Origin: Rhodamnia argentea
Taxonomy: Eukaryota; Streptophyta; Magnoliopsida; Myrtales; Myrtaceae
Reading direction: 5' to 3'
NCBI RefSeq assembly: GCF_020921035.1
Contig: NC_063156.1
Location: 29,312,283 to 29,376,282, forward strand
Length of the DNA: 64,000 bases
Shown here in pieces: positions 37,002 to 49,992 of this stretch. The translations under genes and the position numbers were made by a program. A model generated the notes under the pieces. That model did no database searches, had not been told where the DNA came from, and saw only the letters and a list, made by a program, of their open reading frames with translations. The first letter of the stretch is position 1. Each line of letters opens with the position of its first letter.

Positions 37002-40000
37002 ATGCTTGGAAAAATGCCTCCTTTTGATCTCAGGAGCATTCAAGAAAATCTCTCAACCCAGTTGAGACCTTGGCACCGTTCGTTTCAGTTCTGGGTGCGA
37101 GCAGTTGATATCTATACTGATTACAAGGTGGGAATTCGCGCCTCTCGATCTCAACCTCTGAATTTTATCTATGTTCTTGAAATGCATGCTAATTGGGACA
37201 TGGGTGTGCGACTTTTTCCCCTTTTTCTCGTTTATTTAAGGTGTTCCAAGTGCGAGTGAGTTTTGAGAAGGATAAGCACAAACACGAGGCAATGTGGGAG
37301 AGGCAACACGAGCTTGCGGCTGACAAGATACATGCTTTGTGCGCCGACCTTGGCGGGTTCTTCCTCAAGGTCTCTAAGCATTTCAAATTGCGATCTTAAT
37401 GCCGGTTTTCACTTTACTTTCCGTGCATTCAGTTTCTTCTGTGTAATGCCACGCTTACGTGGATTTTAGTTCTTCGTTCATCGCGCCAACCACCATCCTT
37501 GTCGTGTTCACGCTTTAAATGGATTTTGGTTCTTTCTTTTTTGTTTGAATGCCTTTGCATTCAGTTTAAGCTTCAGTTAGATTTTGGTTCTCGGATGGAC
37601 TTATAATTGGTGTTCATTTTTTCTTTGTGGTGCTTCTGTGTGTTGTATTGCTTGTTATCTAGTTGATGACGGGTGCTTTCGGTGTTCTTATATGGTTTCA
37701 GGTATCATCCTTCCGTAGAAAAGAGTTTTTTCTTTTTGTGAAGTTCCGTAGAAAAGAGTTCAATACTTGCAAATGCTATAATTCAAAGTGGAGGGATGTA
37801 AATTTCTTGTCCTTGTGCATATTCAGAAAAAGTGATTGCATACACGTATGCAATCCCATACATGTCTGTGTGGGGCATCCATGCTCTCTCATGCCAAAAT
37901 TGCATTTCTCTGATGATCTGTCATCATCTTCTGATATTGGGGTAGCTAGTCATGGTTCTTGTTCATGAATAACAAATTTATTGATTTGAGAAGTAGTGGT
38001 TCAATGTAGGTAGCCCAAATCATTGGGAAGCCTGACTTGGCCCCAGCTGCGTGGGTCAGAAGACTTGTTACACTATGCGACCATTCTCCCGCGACACCAT
38101 TTGATGTTGTTCGGTTGGTGCTGGAGAGAGATTTGGGAAGAAACCTGGGAGAGATGTTTGAAAATTTTGACATAGATCCTCTTGGTTCTGCTTCAATTGC
38201 ACAGGTAACCGGGCTGCTTATAGCCACTCCTACTTTGAAGCATTATTATGTACAATTAGAAGCTTTCTGGTTCTTTATCCATTTCCATCAGAGAATTTCC
38301 AATAATTGCCAGCAACAGTTATGTACAATTGGAAGCTTCACCACCACATGCTGTAATGGGATTCCTGTTATTTTTGACAAATAACAACCTGGCAAAGTTC
38401 TCTTGTATTTAACTAGACACTAAGTAACTCTTGTTCAATTAAAGCTTAAGTAATGGATTCGACTATGATTACTTAATTGTTCCTTCCATAAGAAACTTTA
38501 TCCTTTACAAAAGACCTCGTGGGATTTAGAAGGGAAAGAAACTCTGTCGATCGTCTAAGTTCTTATAATGACAGTTTTACTCTGACGGTCTGTCCCATAA
38601 TCAGAAGAATGGACCTTTCTTTGGTTTTGCTAAATATGTTGTTTCTAGGTTCTTTGATTTCTCATTTGCTCAGAATCTTTAAGAACTCCTCTATCCTGCT
38701 TCTCAAGTAGATCCTTCTTCACAATGGAATAGTCTTTGTATGTTTTGATGCTTTCATTTGAGAGTTGGGATACATAACTGGATTGAGACTGGGATAGTGA
38801 TGTATGTCAGAAGTTGCTCATTGCTGAAAGTGATGTTCTTGGAGCAGACTGATCTGTTTCGTGCATAAATTAGGTACATCGTGCCAGACTGAAAGGCGAT
38901 AAGAGTGATGTAGTTGTGAAGGTAATGAGAAATATGAAATCTTCATCATGTTGATATGTACGGAGCACTTCTAAGTAGTTTGATGCTGTGCTATAGGTGC
39001 AACATCCTGGAGTTCAGGAGTTGATGATGACAGATATCCGCAACTTGCAAGCATTTGCTTTGTACATGCAGAAGACAGACATTAAATTTGATCTTTACTC
39101 GATTACGAAGGAAATGGAGAAGCAGGTGTGAGTGTGAATCGTCTTTTAGGTGATCATGTGTCAATAGATTGTTAGTAGCAAGAAAGGCTGGAAAGCTTCA
39201 GTTCTCACGCATAACTTCTATATTTGCAAAAGTAATTGGAAAGTCAGTTATATCTTGAAAACTTAGTTTGTAATGATCAGAATGGGATGCTTCTGTATCT
39301 ATTTTTAATTTAAATTTTGATGCTGCAAATGGTAGTAGACGAGTTCTTTTTCCCATTTTGTGTTAGTGCTGAATCATTGAAATATAAGGGAAGCATATGA
39401 ACTAATCATAGAATTTTGATTTTATTTTTGCTGCTGAAGATTGGTTACGAGTTTGATTTCATGCGGGAGGCTGATGCCATGGAAAGAATTAGACGTTTTC
39501 TGTTGGAGAATAATAAAAGATCTCCTGTATTGGTCCCACGGGTTGTGAGGAATCTTGTCACAAGGTATGTGTTGCCTAGATCTGCGGAATTGAAATAGCA
39601 ATTTTTTTCTTTTTCTTTCCTTTTATTATTATTTTTTTTATTATTATTTTTTTTGGGGGGGGTTGTTTGTTGCGCTTTTTGAGATATGGTTTAAGAATAG
39701 AGGTAGCTCAAAGTGTTACACAGGACCCTGAGATGATCCCATCAAATGGGGATCGGTTCTTGTTTCTTGTTTAGTTGTTATTGAATGTTGCTGTTATGCT
39801 AGAAATTTGGTTCTTAAGTCATGCTCCTATTTTCCACCTTAATCTCATGTTAGATGCACGTGTTGGAACTCTAGCACCTCCTTATAGATTTGTAGATTTT
39901 ACATCACAGATTATTGTATTTTCTGCTAGTGTAGGAGGGTTTTAGTGATGGATTACATTGATGGAATTCCCATCATGAATCTTGGTGATGAAATTGCAAA

Positions 40001-42686
40001 AAGAGGAATAAATCCGCATGGCAAAGTTGCAGCAGCAGCAAAGCAGTAAGGTTCTCAACTTTCCTGGAGAGTATGCTGTTGTTCATGTATTTTGTTGTTC
40101 TTGTAAATCAATCATTCATTTTATTCCTTTTTCAATGCATTGGCAGATTCAAGGACCAGAAAGCTATTGTGAGCAATGGTTGCTCTTGTCATTCATGCTA
40201 CTGTGATGTTTAAAATTGAATAGCTATGGCTTTAGTTACGAATTATCACAGTTCAGAAGCATTTTTTGAGAGTTTTCCCAATTGATTCTGGTGAAAAGGA
40301 TTTACTAGTGTCTTAGAGAAGGCACCGGAGGAAAAAGTGGAAAGAGCTGGAAATGAGAAAATAAATGGAGGCTGCGAGAGGGGATACTATGTAGATAATA
40401 ATTTGAATAGCATGGAATAATTCATGTAATTGATTTCACCCGGTGTAAAAAACAAGTTTTGCTGATGAGAGCATGTCAAAATCATCTATTCTCAAATGTG
40501 AAGTTTTATTTGCCCTGTTTTAAAAAATGACACACGTCTGTCTCTCAACGGTTGAACACTTTATATACAGGAACATCCTCTGCAGTTTGACAAAAGCATA
40601 TGGTCAAATGATTCTGAAGAGTGGCTTCTTCCATGCAGACCCTCATCCTGGAAATATTCTCATTTGCAAAGGTTCACAGGCAAGTGCACACTAACAAATC
40701 CTGCTTTCGCCTGTGATCTTTATGAATTGTTGTTTCCCTGTTTAATTTTCTCCGAATGTAATAAGTGATTACGTAGACTGCTGGTCGAGCTTATCCATGG
40801 GTATTTTTCTACACCATGCACCAATGGCTTAATAACTAGGCATAGTGAGTCATCATGTACAGGCAAGGCAAACATTCTTCCCAGTAGTTTTGGGAGGAAA
40901 TCCAATATGAAAGTTCAGGTAGCTTTGCTGTTTAATATAGGTTTGAAGAGAATAAATAAGCGATTATAATAATTCGATGTGTTACATTTTCTCTTCCTTT
41001 AATTTAAATTCAACTATATTTAATTGCTCAAATAGATGGATCATGGGCTAATCTTCTCGGTGGAAGACCATTTTGTCCTCCTTTTGAGAATAGGTTTTCC
41101 AAGATAAAGAATGGTAGACATGAAAGGCTTCTCTTCTGATAGCTTATAAATTCAATGTTCTATTTGTAAACTAGTATTTTCAGGTTCAATTTGTGATGTT
41201 CCCTAATTACAGGTGGCCTTGCTGGACTATGGGCAAGTGAAGGATCTCCCAGATAAGCTGAGACTGGGATACGCTAATCTGGTTCTTGCTATTGCGAATC
41301 AAGACCCTGTGAGGGCATCTGAGAGCTACAGGTGTGATATCTTAGTCTTAAATATTCAGTTTTGTCATCCCTTTTGTTATAACATTTCAGAATAGAGTTG
41401 GGTGAAACGAAGCCTGGAATTTGCAGGGGAAATGTAATCCTTCGTAATGCAATAGTTTAAAAATTTTCGATGATTCAACATATGAGTCGTACAGTCGGGT
41501 TCACATTATCATATCTAACTACGCATCTGATTCTTAGGGAGCTGGGCATAGATACGTTAAGCAAATGCCAAAATGAACAGCAGGAATTGTTGAGATTGGC
41601 AGAGACGATGTTTGATACAAAGTTGCCTCCTGGTGTTGTGATGCTGCAACCGTTCTCTGAGGAATCGTCTATAAAGAAAATTGCTGTTCAGGTAGTGGAT
41701 CACGTGTATTTATGACCTTGCTACTGCTTCAATTGTTCCTTTAGTAAGAGTGGACATGGTCATAATGCACAAAAACTCTTCTCTGCTCACGGTGACAATT
41801 GGCCCTCAGTTACTGCTTCTTATCTTATTCTAAACATCACTTATCTGCATGGGTTAGATATTCATTGCTTATGCATTCTCTAGTTTTCTGGAAAGTGAAG
41901 CAATTCTTGATTCAGATGGCCTCTCTGGAAGCATGCATATTTCCGGCATGCAGAATCGCACCAAGTTCTTTCCAACCAAGGAATCGCACTACCCAGAATG
42001 GAGAAATGAAATTTCTTGTGTCTGTCCACTCATAAGAAGATTAGCCACTAAAATTTGCACTGGTGTATTTTCACTATTCTTACTTTCCTCTTTGATAGTA
42101 AAGCATTTGGTACTGATATACCATGTGTAGATCACTTTGGACACGCAACAAGAAGCTCGTTATGACTTCAGCGTGCGGATCAGGATCGTCTGGTGCTTAT
42201 CGATGTCGAGTATCCTGACATACTGTGTGAAACTGTAGGCTTTTCCAGAGGAACTGTTCTCTGTCCTTCGGACAGTGCATCTATTAAGAGGTCTGAGCGT
42301 TGGTCTCGGAATCAACTACTCATGTGCTGAACAGTGGCAACCCTTCGCGGAAGAAGCTTTGATTGCTGCTGGCAGATTAAAAGGTAAACTTCTATGATTT
42401 TTGTTTAGCCCAAGAGGCAACAATCCATGTCTGATGAAAAGGAAATACTTTGGTTGAAGATTCAGCATCCCTGTATTCTTTCCAGTTTCCATGTTCGAAA
42501 ATGCTTAGCATGCACCTGTCTGGTTTCTTCTGCATTGTCTTCTACTTCCATGTTAAGTAGGAAAATTCTGCAGGAGTCCCATTTATATATCCCGTATCGA
42601 CGTTTAAGTTTCTTGTTTTAGGAACTGATGTTAAGCCTCGAAGCCGTAGACGCAGTTTGATGAAGAGATTGTTTTGGAGAGGATGA
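37002..42686 (+). CDS. ABC1/UbiB-family atypical kinase-like protein
   Basis: Twelve exons: 37002-37127, 37241-37369, 38010-38204, 38874-38921, 38997-39125, 39440-39564, 39935-40045, 40571-40679, 41213-41331, 41538-41691, 42239-42383, 42622-42686; frame closes to 484 aa. UbiB-type motifs in order: FLKVAQ (the KxGQ position, here Ala for Gly) at about 83-88, the Ala-rich GSASIAQV loop near 144, VVVKVQHP with the VAIK-like Lys at about 166, YEFDFMREADAM, LVMDYIDGIP, HADPHPGN (catalytic loop, His about 309) and LLDYGQ (the DFG equivalent, Asp about 329). ABC1 proteins act in mitochondria or plastids on isoprenoid-quinone and lipid metabolism, mainly as ATPases. No obvious transit peptide. I recall At4g24810 as the closest Arabidopsis relative. 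MLGKMPPF is used as the start; the second Met four residues on is equally possible. Intron 8 is GC-AG. Confidence 0.88.
40680..41212 (+). other. GC-AG intron of the ABC1K gene
   Basis: The exon ends GGTTCACAG and the intron starts GCAAGTGC. The acceptor is AATTACAG before GTGGCCTTGCTGGAC. Joining them keeps the conserved sequence KGSQVALLDYGQ in frame. AG|GCAAGT is the known GC-donor consensus and no GT donor nearby fits. Confidence 0.75.
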
Positions 42687-43012
42687 CCACAACTACAGGA
42701 GGAGTTCATTCAGCATCTAATTATTATTAACAGGTTTGATGGGTCAGTGATTCTGGTGTACATTGGTCCATGTTATCTAATTTCCTGTGTAGAAAGACAC
42801 CATTTTTGCTGGTGCTGTTTCTTTATTTTATTTATTTGTATAAGAGTTATTGATTTATCCTATAAATTTTTCTTAGACAGAACTTTGCCGGTTTTTCCAG
42901 TTTCATAAAGATTCTTCTTTTGGATAATGTTCGATTTGATTCCTGTGAGAAATCAAAAGCTCGTGTTAGTTCACTCATAGCATGATGCTTGGCGACGGTG
43001 AGAATCTCATGC
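42687..43012. other. 3'UTR of the ABC1K gene
   Basis: Noncoding AT-rich sequence up to the foldback repeat; no gene seen. Confidence 0.5.
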
Positions 43013-43265
43013 TCTATTTGTTTCAAGAAAAATAGATTATTTGAAAAGCATTTTTTTAAAAATGATTAATTATATCGCTTATAGAAATGAATAAACAAAA
43101 ATAGAATATTTTCATTGGTCATGAAACTATTTGAAAATAAATTGTTGTCGATAATGAAAATATTTTCTATTGTCTAATTATATCAAAAGCGATGTAAGCG
43201 ATCCTTTTTCGTAAAATGTTTTTGAAATCATTTATTTTATTTTTTTGGCGAAACAAACGAAGCCT
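43013..43265. repeat. Imperfect foldback repeat (MITE-like)
   Basis: The left arm (CTATTTGTTTCAAGAAAAAT...AATAGAATATTTTCATTGGTC) is roughly the inverse of the right arm, which when complemented reads TTCGTTTGTTTCGCCAAAAA...AATAGAAAATATTTTCATTATC. About 250 bp, AT-rich, with a short centre. No clean target duplication seen. Probably an old hAT-type or similar MITE. Confidence 0.5.
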
Positions 43266-44003
43266 TCTAAATCACCGATGTCAAAATTAAAGATTCCTAC
43301 GGGTGTTGATTTTACCCAATCACAACCTTATAAACTATCTTTACATTAGCAAAATCCACCATAAAAGTTGAAAGTTGTCTTTTTTGTTCAATGAAGTTAT
43401 TTACTACGTGTAAATATGACTAACTCCAATTCTATTAAGTCCTACTTTTCCATACGGAAATTTTGTGCCAAGTTCGTAAGTTACTAACTACTATAGGTAA
43501 TATCGTCTTATATACAAAACAGGTTGACAATGCATGCAAAATAATTAGTTAATGATAATGATCAGACTCTTGAGTTTGTAGTTATTAAATTAACGAAAGT
43601 CGCTTTTCTGAATGGGAAAAACTCCTAGTCAGCAATCTCTAATCTTAGTGGCCACAGTGGAAGAGCCACCTAAGGTAATTATTTATTTACTTTTCAAAAC
43701 GAAAAGTAAACCAGCAGAGAAGTAATTAATTAGAGGACACGGGCTATAGGTCGAAGTGAATTGGCCCGGCCCATTGAAAAGCCCAATTGGGAACAAGACA
43801 TGGGTCGACGGGCTTAAAACCGGGTCGGCCCGGCCTAATATTGGCGAAGCGTCTAGTCTACTCTTCTGCTGCTACGCCACGATTTCTGCTTCGTCTTCGC
43901 GCTCGTCTTGAAATCATTTCCCGCGAGCCGAATCGCCAAAAATTCTCTCTTTTCTCCACTCAGTGCCTCTTCTCCTTCCTATTCTGCGATTCGAGAGAGA
44001 GAG
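43266..44003. other. Upstream region of the 44-kb gene
   Basis: AT-rich spacer, then a promoter-like segment with several GGCCCA/GGCCCG/GCCCAA motifs between 43760 and 43840 and a GAGAGAGAGA leader just before the ATG. Confidence 0.5.
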
Positions 44004-45375
44004 ATGTTGGGAAGAGTAAGAGCGCCGTCTTCGTCGCCAGATAGTTTGGAGAGGTCAACGACTAAGCTTCTCAAGCACGATTCTCTCTCCGTCTACGGTA
44101 CTCTCCTCTAGATTTTGTTGCTCTTCTCCTTCCTCTGTTCATTTCAAATTGGATTGTGTCGTGTACTCCCTTGAATTGCTTTGGCGGAAATTGAAGTTGC
44201 TGGGTGGGAAGATGATTGGGTTTGCGCCCGCGCTGACCATTGAAAGAAGTTGCTTCTTGGACCTTCCATGAAATAGAATTGGGATCTCCGTGTTTAGCTT
44301 CCCGTCGATGTTTCGCGGTCTAGAATGTCTCCAAATCTATCAATCGGATTGATGGGTTGTTGTGTATCGATACGGAAGTTGCAATATTTGGACGGTGACG
44401 TTCTCCGAGGAGCTCTTCCACAATGGTGGAGATCAGTGAAGAGTTTTTTTGTTTCCACCTAATTTCGGGATCCCTTGTCATCACGTTGTAAATTGTTAGC
44501 GCAATGCTTTAGATTCTCACCTTGTCGCCAACTTGCGAGAATAGCTCCGCTCTGAATACTGAAGTATAAAATCTTCGGAACTTGATGCCTCTCTTGCCAA
44601 ACTGTTAACACTCTAGCACTGAGTTTTAAAATGAAGAGACTGCATGGAGATAATCACGGTAGAGAGGAACCTTTGCTTCTGTCTCTTAGAAGATTGGCAT
44701 ACTTCTAGTAGTTTTTTTTTAACACTTGGCTGATGATTCATCCTCGTTTTTCATAGTAGCCTCTATATTTGTATAGTAACTTTTTGAAACAAAAGCAAGC
44801 TTGTTGGATTGTTGACGCCGAATCTGAGAGATATCAGAAACAATTGGTAATCTTGTAGGCTGAATGCAGTGGAAGGAATTTTTAAGGAGCTTGAATCTGA
44901 AGGTATACTGAAAAAAACTTATTTTTGTTTGTTGGGTGCAGAAGCAACACTTCTAAAGCTTAAACAGGGTTCACAGCAAATCCAAGGTTCGCCAACAAGT
45001 GAGTTCGTGCAGCCAGATGATTACTCTGCAGGAAGCTCCAGCTGTGAGGATGCGATGAACATGGAGTGCGACTGTAGTTGTCCAAATCCTTCGCATTCGC
45101 AACTCACATTGTTGCATGAAAAGAATTTAATAACCGTAAATGATGCCTGTATCTTGTCAAGTACCAGCGATGCTCATGCAATGGTCAGCTTGAAACAGCG
45201 AAGCAAAGGTGAAGTATCGATTCTCCATCTGTTTTCCAAATACAAAAGCTCACACTATTCTTCTACAAATAGCAAAATGGTGACGATGGAGACTAATTGT
45301 TCGTCGATCATCCCACCAAGTTCTGGGGATTACCTGTCTCTCGGAAACATGGAACAAGAATGTGTCGGCTCCTGA
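44004..45375 (+). CDS. Conserved plant protein of unknown function
   Basis: Two exons, 44004-44097 and 44942-45375, 175 aa. The N-terminal half of the reading is familiar from a small plant-specific family: SSSPDSLERSTTKLL, then HDSLSVYEATLLKLKQGSQ, with the intron falling inside the Tyr-Glu junction (as the frame requires). Further on come an acidic, Cys/Ser-rich stretch (MNMECDCSCPNPSHSQ), ILHLFSKYKSS and a Met/Ser tail (MVTMETNCSSIIPPSSG). The HDSLSVYEATLLKLK and LFSKYKSS motifs recall Arabidopsis proteins such as At5g25360 and At1g15350, from memory and not verified. No signal peptide or membrane segment; probably intrinsically disordered. The function is unknown. An alternative splice inside exon 2 (AAAG|GTGAAG at about 45209) is possible but would remove the conserved LFSKYKS. 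Confidence 0.7.
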
Positions 45376-46530
45376 GCAATGACAGTTTAGAGATTGATCA
45401 CTCAGACTGGGGTTTTGTGTTATTTGTAATGTTTATGCACAAACTGTGTGCTTCATCGCACTATTAGTTTGTATTAACTTGTGAAACGTACAAACACAAC
45501 CTTGAGGGAATTTTCATCCAAAAGATTTTAATGCTGATAAAGAAGATATGAAAGCGATAGTGTTATATGTGCTGTTTTCCATTTCTTTTTGGTGCAAACT
45601 CCACTCCTTTATTTTATGTGCTTGTTTACTGGATCTTGTACTCACTTGGCATAATATTTAAGGGAAGGCGATCTTGTACGGTCGTCTCAAATAAAGTCTC
45701 GTTTCATCAGGTATCGAGTGCCTAAATGTCTCTTTTGATGTCTCTTTTGATTATATTAGGCTTTCAAGAAGTACAGTGTCCACTGCGAAAATGTTTCTAA
45801 CTTGTGAGTTCTGTGACAATTGCTTTTCTGTCCAAAAATCTGTATGAATACACGTCGGGTATTCCAAATAGCCCAAATCGGAAACGCGTACATGCAATAG
45901 ATCTTGGTTCCAATTTAGTCTGTGAATTCCTTATCGTATGCAGGTATGTTCTTCAAACTTACCAGGAAGGACTTAGCCGGCGCATAGATTTATTAACGTT
46001 TAAATTCGTCCAAATGGATCACAACTTGGGTATGTTTTTATTGAGGTCCATGTTCTCACCAGTTACCCCCTTCGGCTTTGGATCTCCAATCATTGTTTTC
46101 TCATTGAGACCTTCCTCGATCATTGTTATTTCTATCGAGTTATTTGTTGTTTGTTTCGTTTCCACTTGAAAAAGTTAAAACAAGTTACAAGCTCATATCT
46201 AGATGGTTGTCGATTACATAACTAAGAAATTTGATCATATATAGCTGCAGTTTGTCAAGTTTATACCTCAGTTTTGATGAAACAATTCTTTCTGTAATGA
46301 AGTCAGACATCACACAGTTTATTCAGGTTTTCCACATTATAACAGCTTGAGAGGAACCCCAAGTCAAAAGCAACGACACATACATTAGCCGCGGTACAAA
46401 AGTTTTTCGAAGTTTCTCTCCCAGATTACAAGGAAATCCGGATATGTAAGCACCATTAACTTAGACAAAGAATGCAATCGACATTACAGGTGGTCAACCA
46501 AAAAGCTTCCAGAATTGCATTGATATTTCA
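45376..46530. other. Convergent spacer between the 44-kb gene and NDPK2
   Basis: Two 3'UTRs and AT-rich spacer. The short open frames present have no recognisable features. A small TGTCTCTTTTGAT direct duplication is seen near 45726-45751. Confidence 0.55.
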
Positions 46531-48422
46531 TCACTCCCATAGCCATGGAGCTTGAGCAGGTGTCCATTGGCACAATTCGCCTTCTTTGAACCAAAGAGCT
46601 GTGGAGAAAGGTAATTATTTCTCAGCAACAACACTCGTAACAAGACAAGCAACGAAAGTAGCTCCCATCACATGATAAGGCCACGCAACAATATTAGAGC
46701 AGCATCCTCTCTACTGTTGTCCAATTTTCAAGAGAAAAACTAAGATGCCATGGAAATTGATTCCCTACTATATTCTCCAATTGCCCTTGACCCCTTGGCT
46801 AGATAAAGGGAAACAATAAAAAAGACACTCGTGATCATCCCACCATTGACCAGTAGCCAAGTGAAAATGTACACGGGTCTGTTTAATATTTGAAACATCT
46901 CGAAATACATTTGTTCCATCATTAATTGAACATGAATCATCATCATGTGGAGACCATCTACACAGGAATCAGTGTATCCGTACACCAATTAACCCTAAAC
47001 AATGCTTCTATTACTCAAGATCCAAGTCCTCTCGCTTCAAAATTAAATTATTTCTAGTGAAGGTGGCATATGCAACTGGTAATGATCTATTAAGTTTGGA
47101 ATACTAGAACTCGTGTCCGATAGTACATACCAATTTCACGTTGGCCATTTTCAGGGCTGTCGCTGCCATGTACCACATTCCTGTCGAGAAAGACAAATAA
47201 AATGTTGTCGCTTAACACGCATAAATGTGGAGTAATAAACAACAGTAGAATGCCAATTAAATCTTACACCAATTGACATCCAAGAAAACAAGCTCACTAA
47301 GAGTGTTAAGTGAAGTACCAACCTTCCAGTTTGCACTGCAAGATCCCCTCTTATTGTTCCAGGCTCAGCTTGTAGAGGATTAGTTGACCCGATTAACTTT
47401 CGTGCTGAGGCAACAACACCGACGCCCTCCCAAGCCTGGAAACCTCAAGGCCCAATAAGTTCTTAGGCAGCTCATAATGAGTTTATGAAGCAAGAGGATT
47501 TTCATAAAATCTAAAAAGAAAAGCGACTCCAATTGTCAACACAAAGCCAAAAAAGCAGAAACTTGGAGTTATTAAGCAATCATACCATACAAACGACTGG
47601 TCCAGACGTGATATACTTGATCAATTTAGGGAAGAATGGCTTGGACTGAAGATCTTTATAGTGTTCCTGAAATCACACACGAATGAACAAAGTACTCTTG
47701 ATGGTTCAACCATGCAAGAGAAGAGAAATCATCTCAAAATCTTCATGGTTGGTGATGAGGGCAACAGACAATATATGGGCAACAGAATGTTTTGGCTGGT
47801 CTAGGCAAGTAGAAGAGAGAGGAATAAAACCAAAGGGTATGCAAGAGGAGAACCTCAGCCAATTCTGTGGGGCACTGGAAGAGCTTCAAGCCAGTCAATC
47901 TGAATCCCTTCCTCTCAAACCTCGAAATTATTTCCCCGACCTATTGTGAATCCGCAGTCCAGAGAACAGATGATAAACAATGCTGGTAAGTTTTCTAGTT
48001 ATGTAGACACCGCACACACATAAACACTATGTCATGCTTTGGGCAAGTGAATATTTAACCTTGACATTCAAAATGGATTAAGCTCGACACAGGCAATTCA
48101 ACATAATCAGGGGAAGCAAAAGAAGAGGGAAGCTTACCAGGCCGCGTTGAACACCGTCTGGCTTTATCATTACGTAAGTCTCTTCCACTTGCTCCTACAC
48201 CCAGATAAGTAGAAACAGACCAACCTTCAAAGAGGGTTATACATACACACAAGCTCGTGAAAGCAGAGAAATGAACGGCCCACAATGCCATCACGCATTC
48301 ATAAGAATGACTTCCAACATGCAAATTAGAGCGTCAATTGCAGAATCTCTTCCCCCATTCGCCTAAGAACGAGAACACATAAGCTCCTAACCATGGAATT
48401 CGCACTCTAGTGCAATCAATAC

Positions 48423-48460
<38 letters not shown>

Positions 48461-48749
48461 AAGAGCAGACCAAGGAAGCGACCAAATGAGGGAGGAAAAT
48501 GCGAGGTCTGGTTCGACCGCGGGAAGCATGAGGAGCAGAGCAGAACAGGTGCGAGGTCGAAGAGAACGACGACAGGCGGAGACGGTGGCGATTGGAGGCG
48601 CGCAGCTTAGGGGAGGGCGGGGCGCAGGATAAGACGGCTCGAGGTCTGCAAACAACTCCATTACTTCCAATCGCAGCAGTTGGAGATGACGACGACACAC
48701 AGCCGCTCGCGCCTCCAATGCCCCCCGCTACTCCTACTACCCCCTCCAT
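46531..48749 (-). CDS. NDPK2: Nucleoside diphosphate kinase 2, chloroplastic
   Basis: Transfers the gamma phosphate from ATP to other nucleoside diphosphates through a phosphohistidine; plant NDPK2 is plastid-targeted and linked to phytochrome and oxidative-stress signalling. Seven exons on the minus strand: 48749-48471, 48194-48138, 47940-47854, 47666-47586, 47435-47323, 47180-47131, 46598-46531; 244 aa. The first ~90 residues are a Ser/Ala/Arg-rich transit peptide ending FLPHLVASL. The kinase domain follows without gaps: [86 protein letters not shown] (active His about 210) and [11 protein letters not shown]. The first donor is weak (TTG|GTCTGC) but gives the HLVASL-EQVEETY junction familiar from other plant NDPK2 proteins; it sits about 11 bases from a (CT)n run. 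Confidence 0.93.
48426..48459. repeat. (GA)n/(CT)n microsatellite
   Basis: A pure run of 17 GA dinucleotides, at the start of intron 1 of NDPK2 about 11 bases from the donor. Such tracts are length-variable. Confidence 0.9.
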
Positions 48750-49992
48750 TCTCTCTCTCTCTCTCTCTGCTTACTCAGCTTTGAGGCCTGTTAAATAGTT
48801 TGGGGCCTCTATTTTTTGCGACTTTTGCAATTACGTCCTTGCTTTTTCACCTTTTGCTGTTTTTCGCATCTACCCACTTGCTAAGAAAATAAACTAGAAC
48901 CAAACATTCGCATCCAGGGTTCGTTTACGATTTGATTGGTGAATTAATTTCTTTCACTTCTTGATCGGAATTGGAGCTTTCATTTTGAAATTTGCAGATA
49001 CATATAGTCAGTAGAGGAAAAAAGTATTTCCGGGGCACTAACTCCCAAAATCTCCACATTAGAGGAGCGGAAGCAAATTTAATTTTCCAGATTCGACCTA
49101 GTGTAGCAAATTGTCGGCGGTATTTTATTTTATCTTAAAATAATCTTTCAATTCTTTGATTCACATTGGCGAGTAGAATCCTGAAGTCATTGAATTTGCT
49201 TGAGCTATTTCCTCGATGGCATCTCCGAAGCACATATGCCCCGCTCCAAGAAGACAAAACCCTTCTTTTCCCTTGTTTCTCGCTCGGTCTCTTGCACTGA
49301 AGTCCAAAGAGGAAATCCCAACCCGGGTTGCCGAGAAAACAGGGGACTCTGTACGATGCCTTCTCTTGTCTGTTCGGTTCCTAGCGGACAAAGATCCAAT
49401 TCCCAAATGTGTCTCTCAATAACGTGACAGACTGACAGTTGCTTGGAGGAGATCAAAGTTCGTCATAGCACCCTTACCGCGGCGCGACGCCAGTCACAGA
49501 GAGGACTGCTCTGATCTGCACAATCGATTTTTCCTTCCGTAGTGGCAACAATAACTCTTCTGTTTGATAGAACCGCGGATAGGTTGTCGTTAAAATTTGG
49601 CATCAAGATGGAACTCATGGATTATAGCAGTGTTTCTTTCATTGCAAAGGATAACGAGTGTTCACAACTTTCACAATGCCAAACAAATCGTCCCTCCACG
49701 CAAGTCTTTTTATTTGATCTGTTAAAGCACCGGAAAAGGTCGTGCTCAAGCTCATGCGCGAGCGCCACTTATTTATATCAAAGTCCGGTGTTTGCACCCG
49801 AAGATTCGACACAGCTACAAAACCCCGTGTAGCTTAGCAGGCGTCGATTATTGTCATTACAGGAAAAAAAGAGGGAAGCCATATTTATAAGTCCATCAGA
49901 AAGCAAAACCCATTCACTTTGTAACTGTTCCTTGAACTTCACTAGAAGATGCCACTCGTTAGCACAACGTGGTTCAAGCTGGGGCTCTGTTC
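48750..49992. other. NDPK2 promoter side and GRAS 3' side
   Basis: Contains a CT-rich leader for NDPK2 (48750-48780), AT-rich spacer, and the GRAS 3'UTR. Open frames between 49150 and 49460 on both strands overlap each other, which argues against any being real. Confidence 0.55.

Noticed and set aside
49161-49456. Four overlapping frames upstream of the NDPK2 gene
   Set aside because: Mutually overlapping on both strands, no motifs, none favoured.
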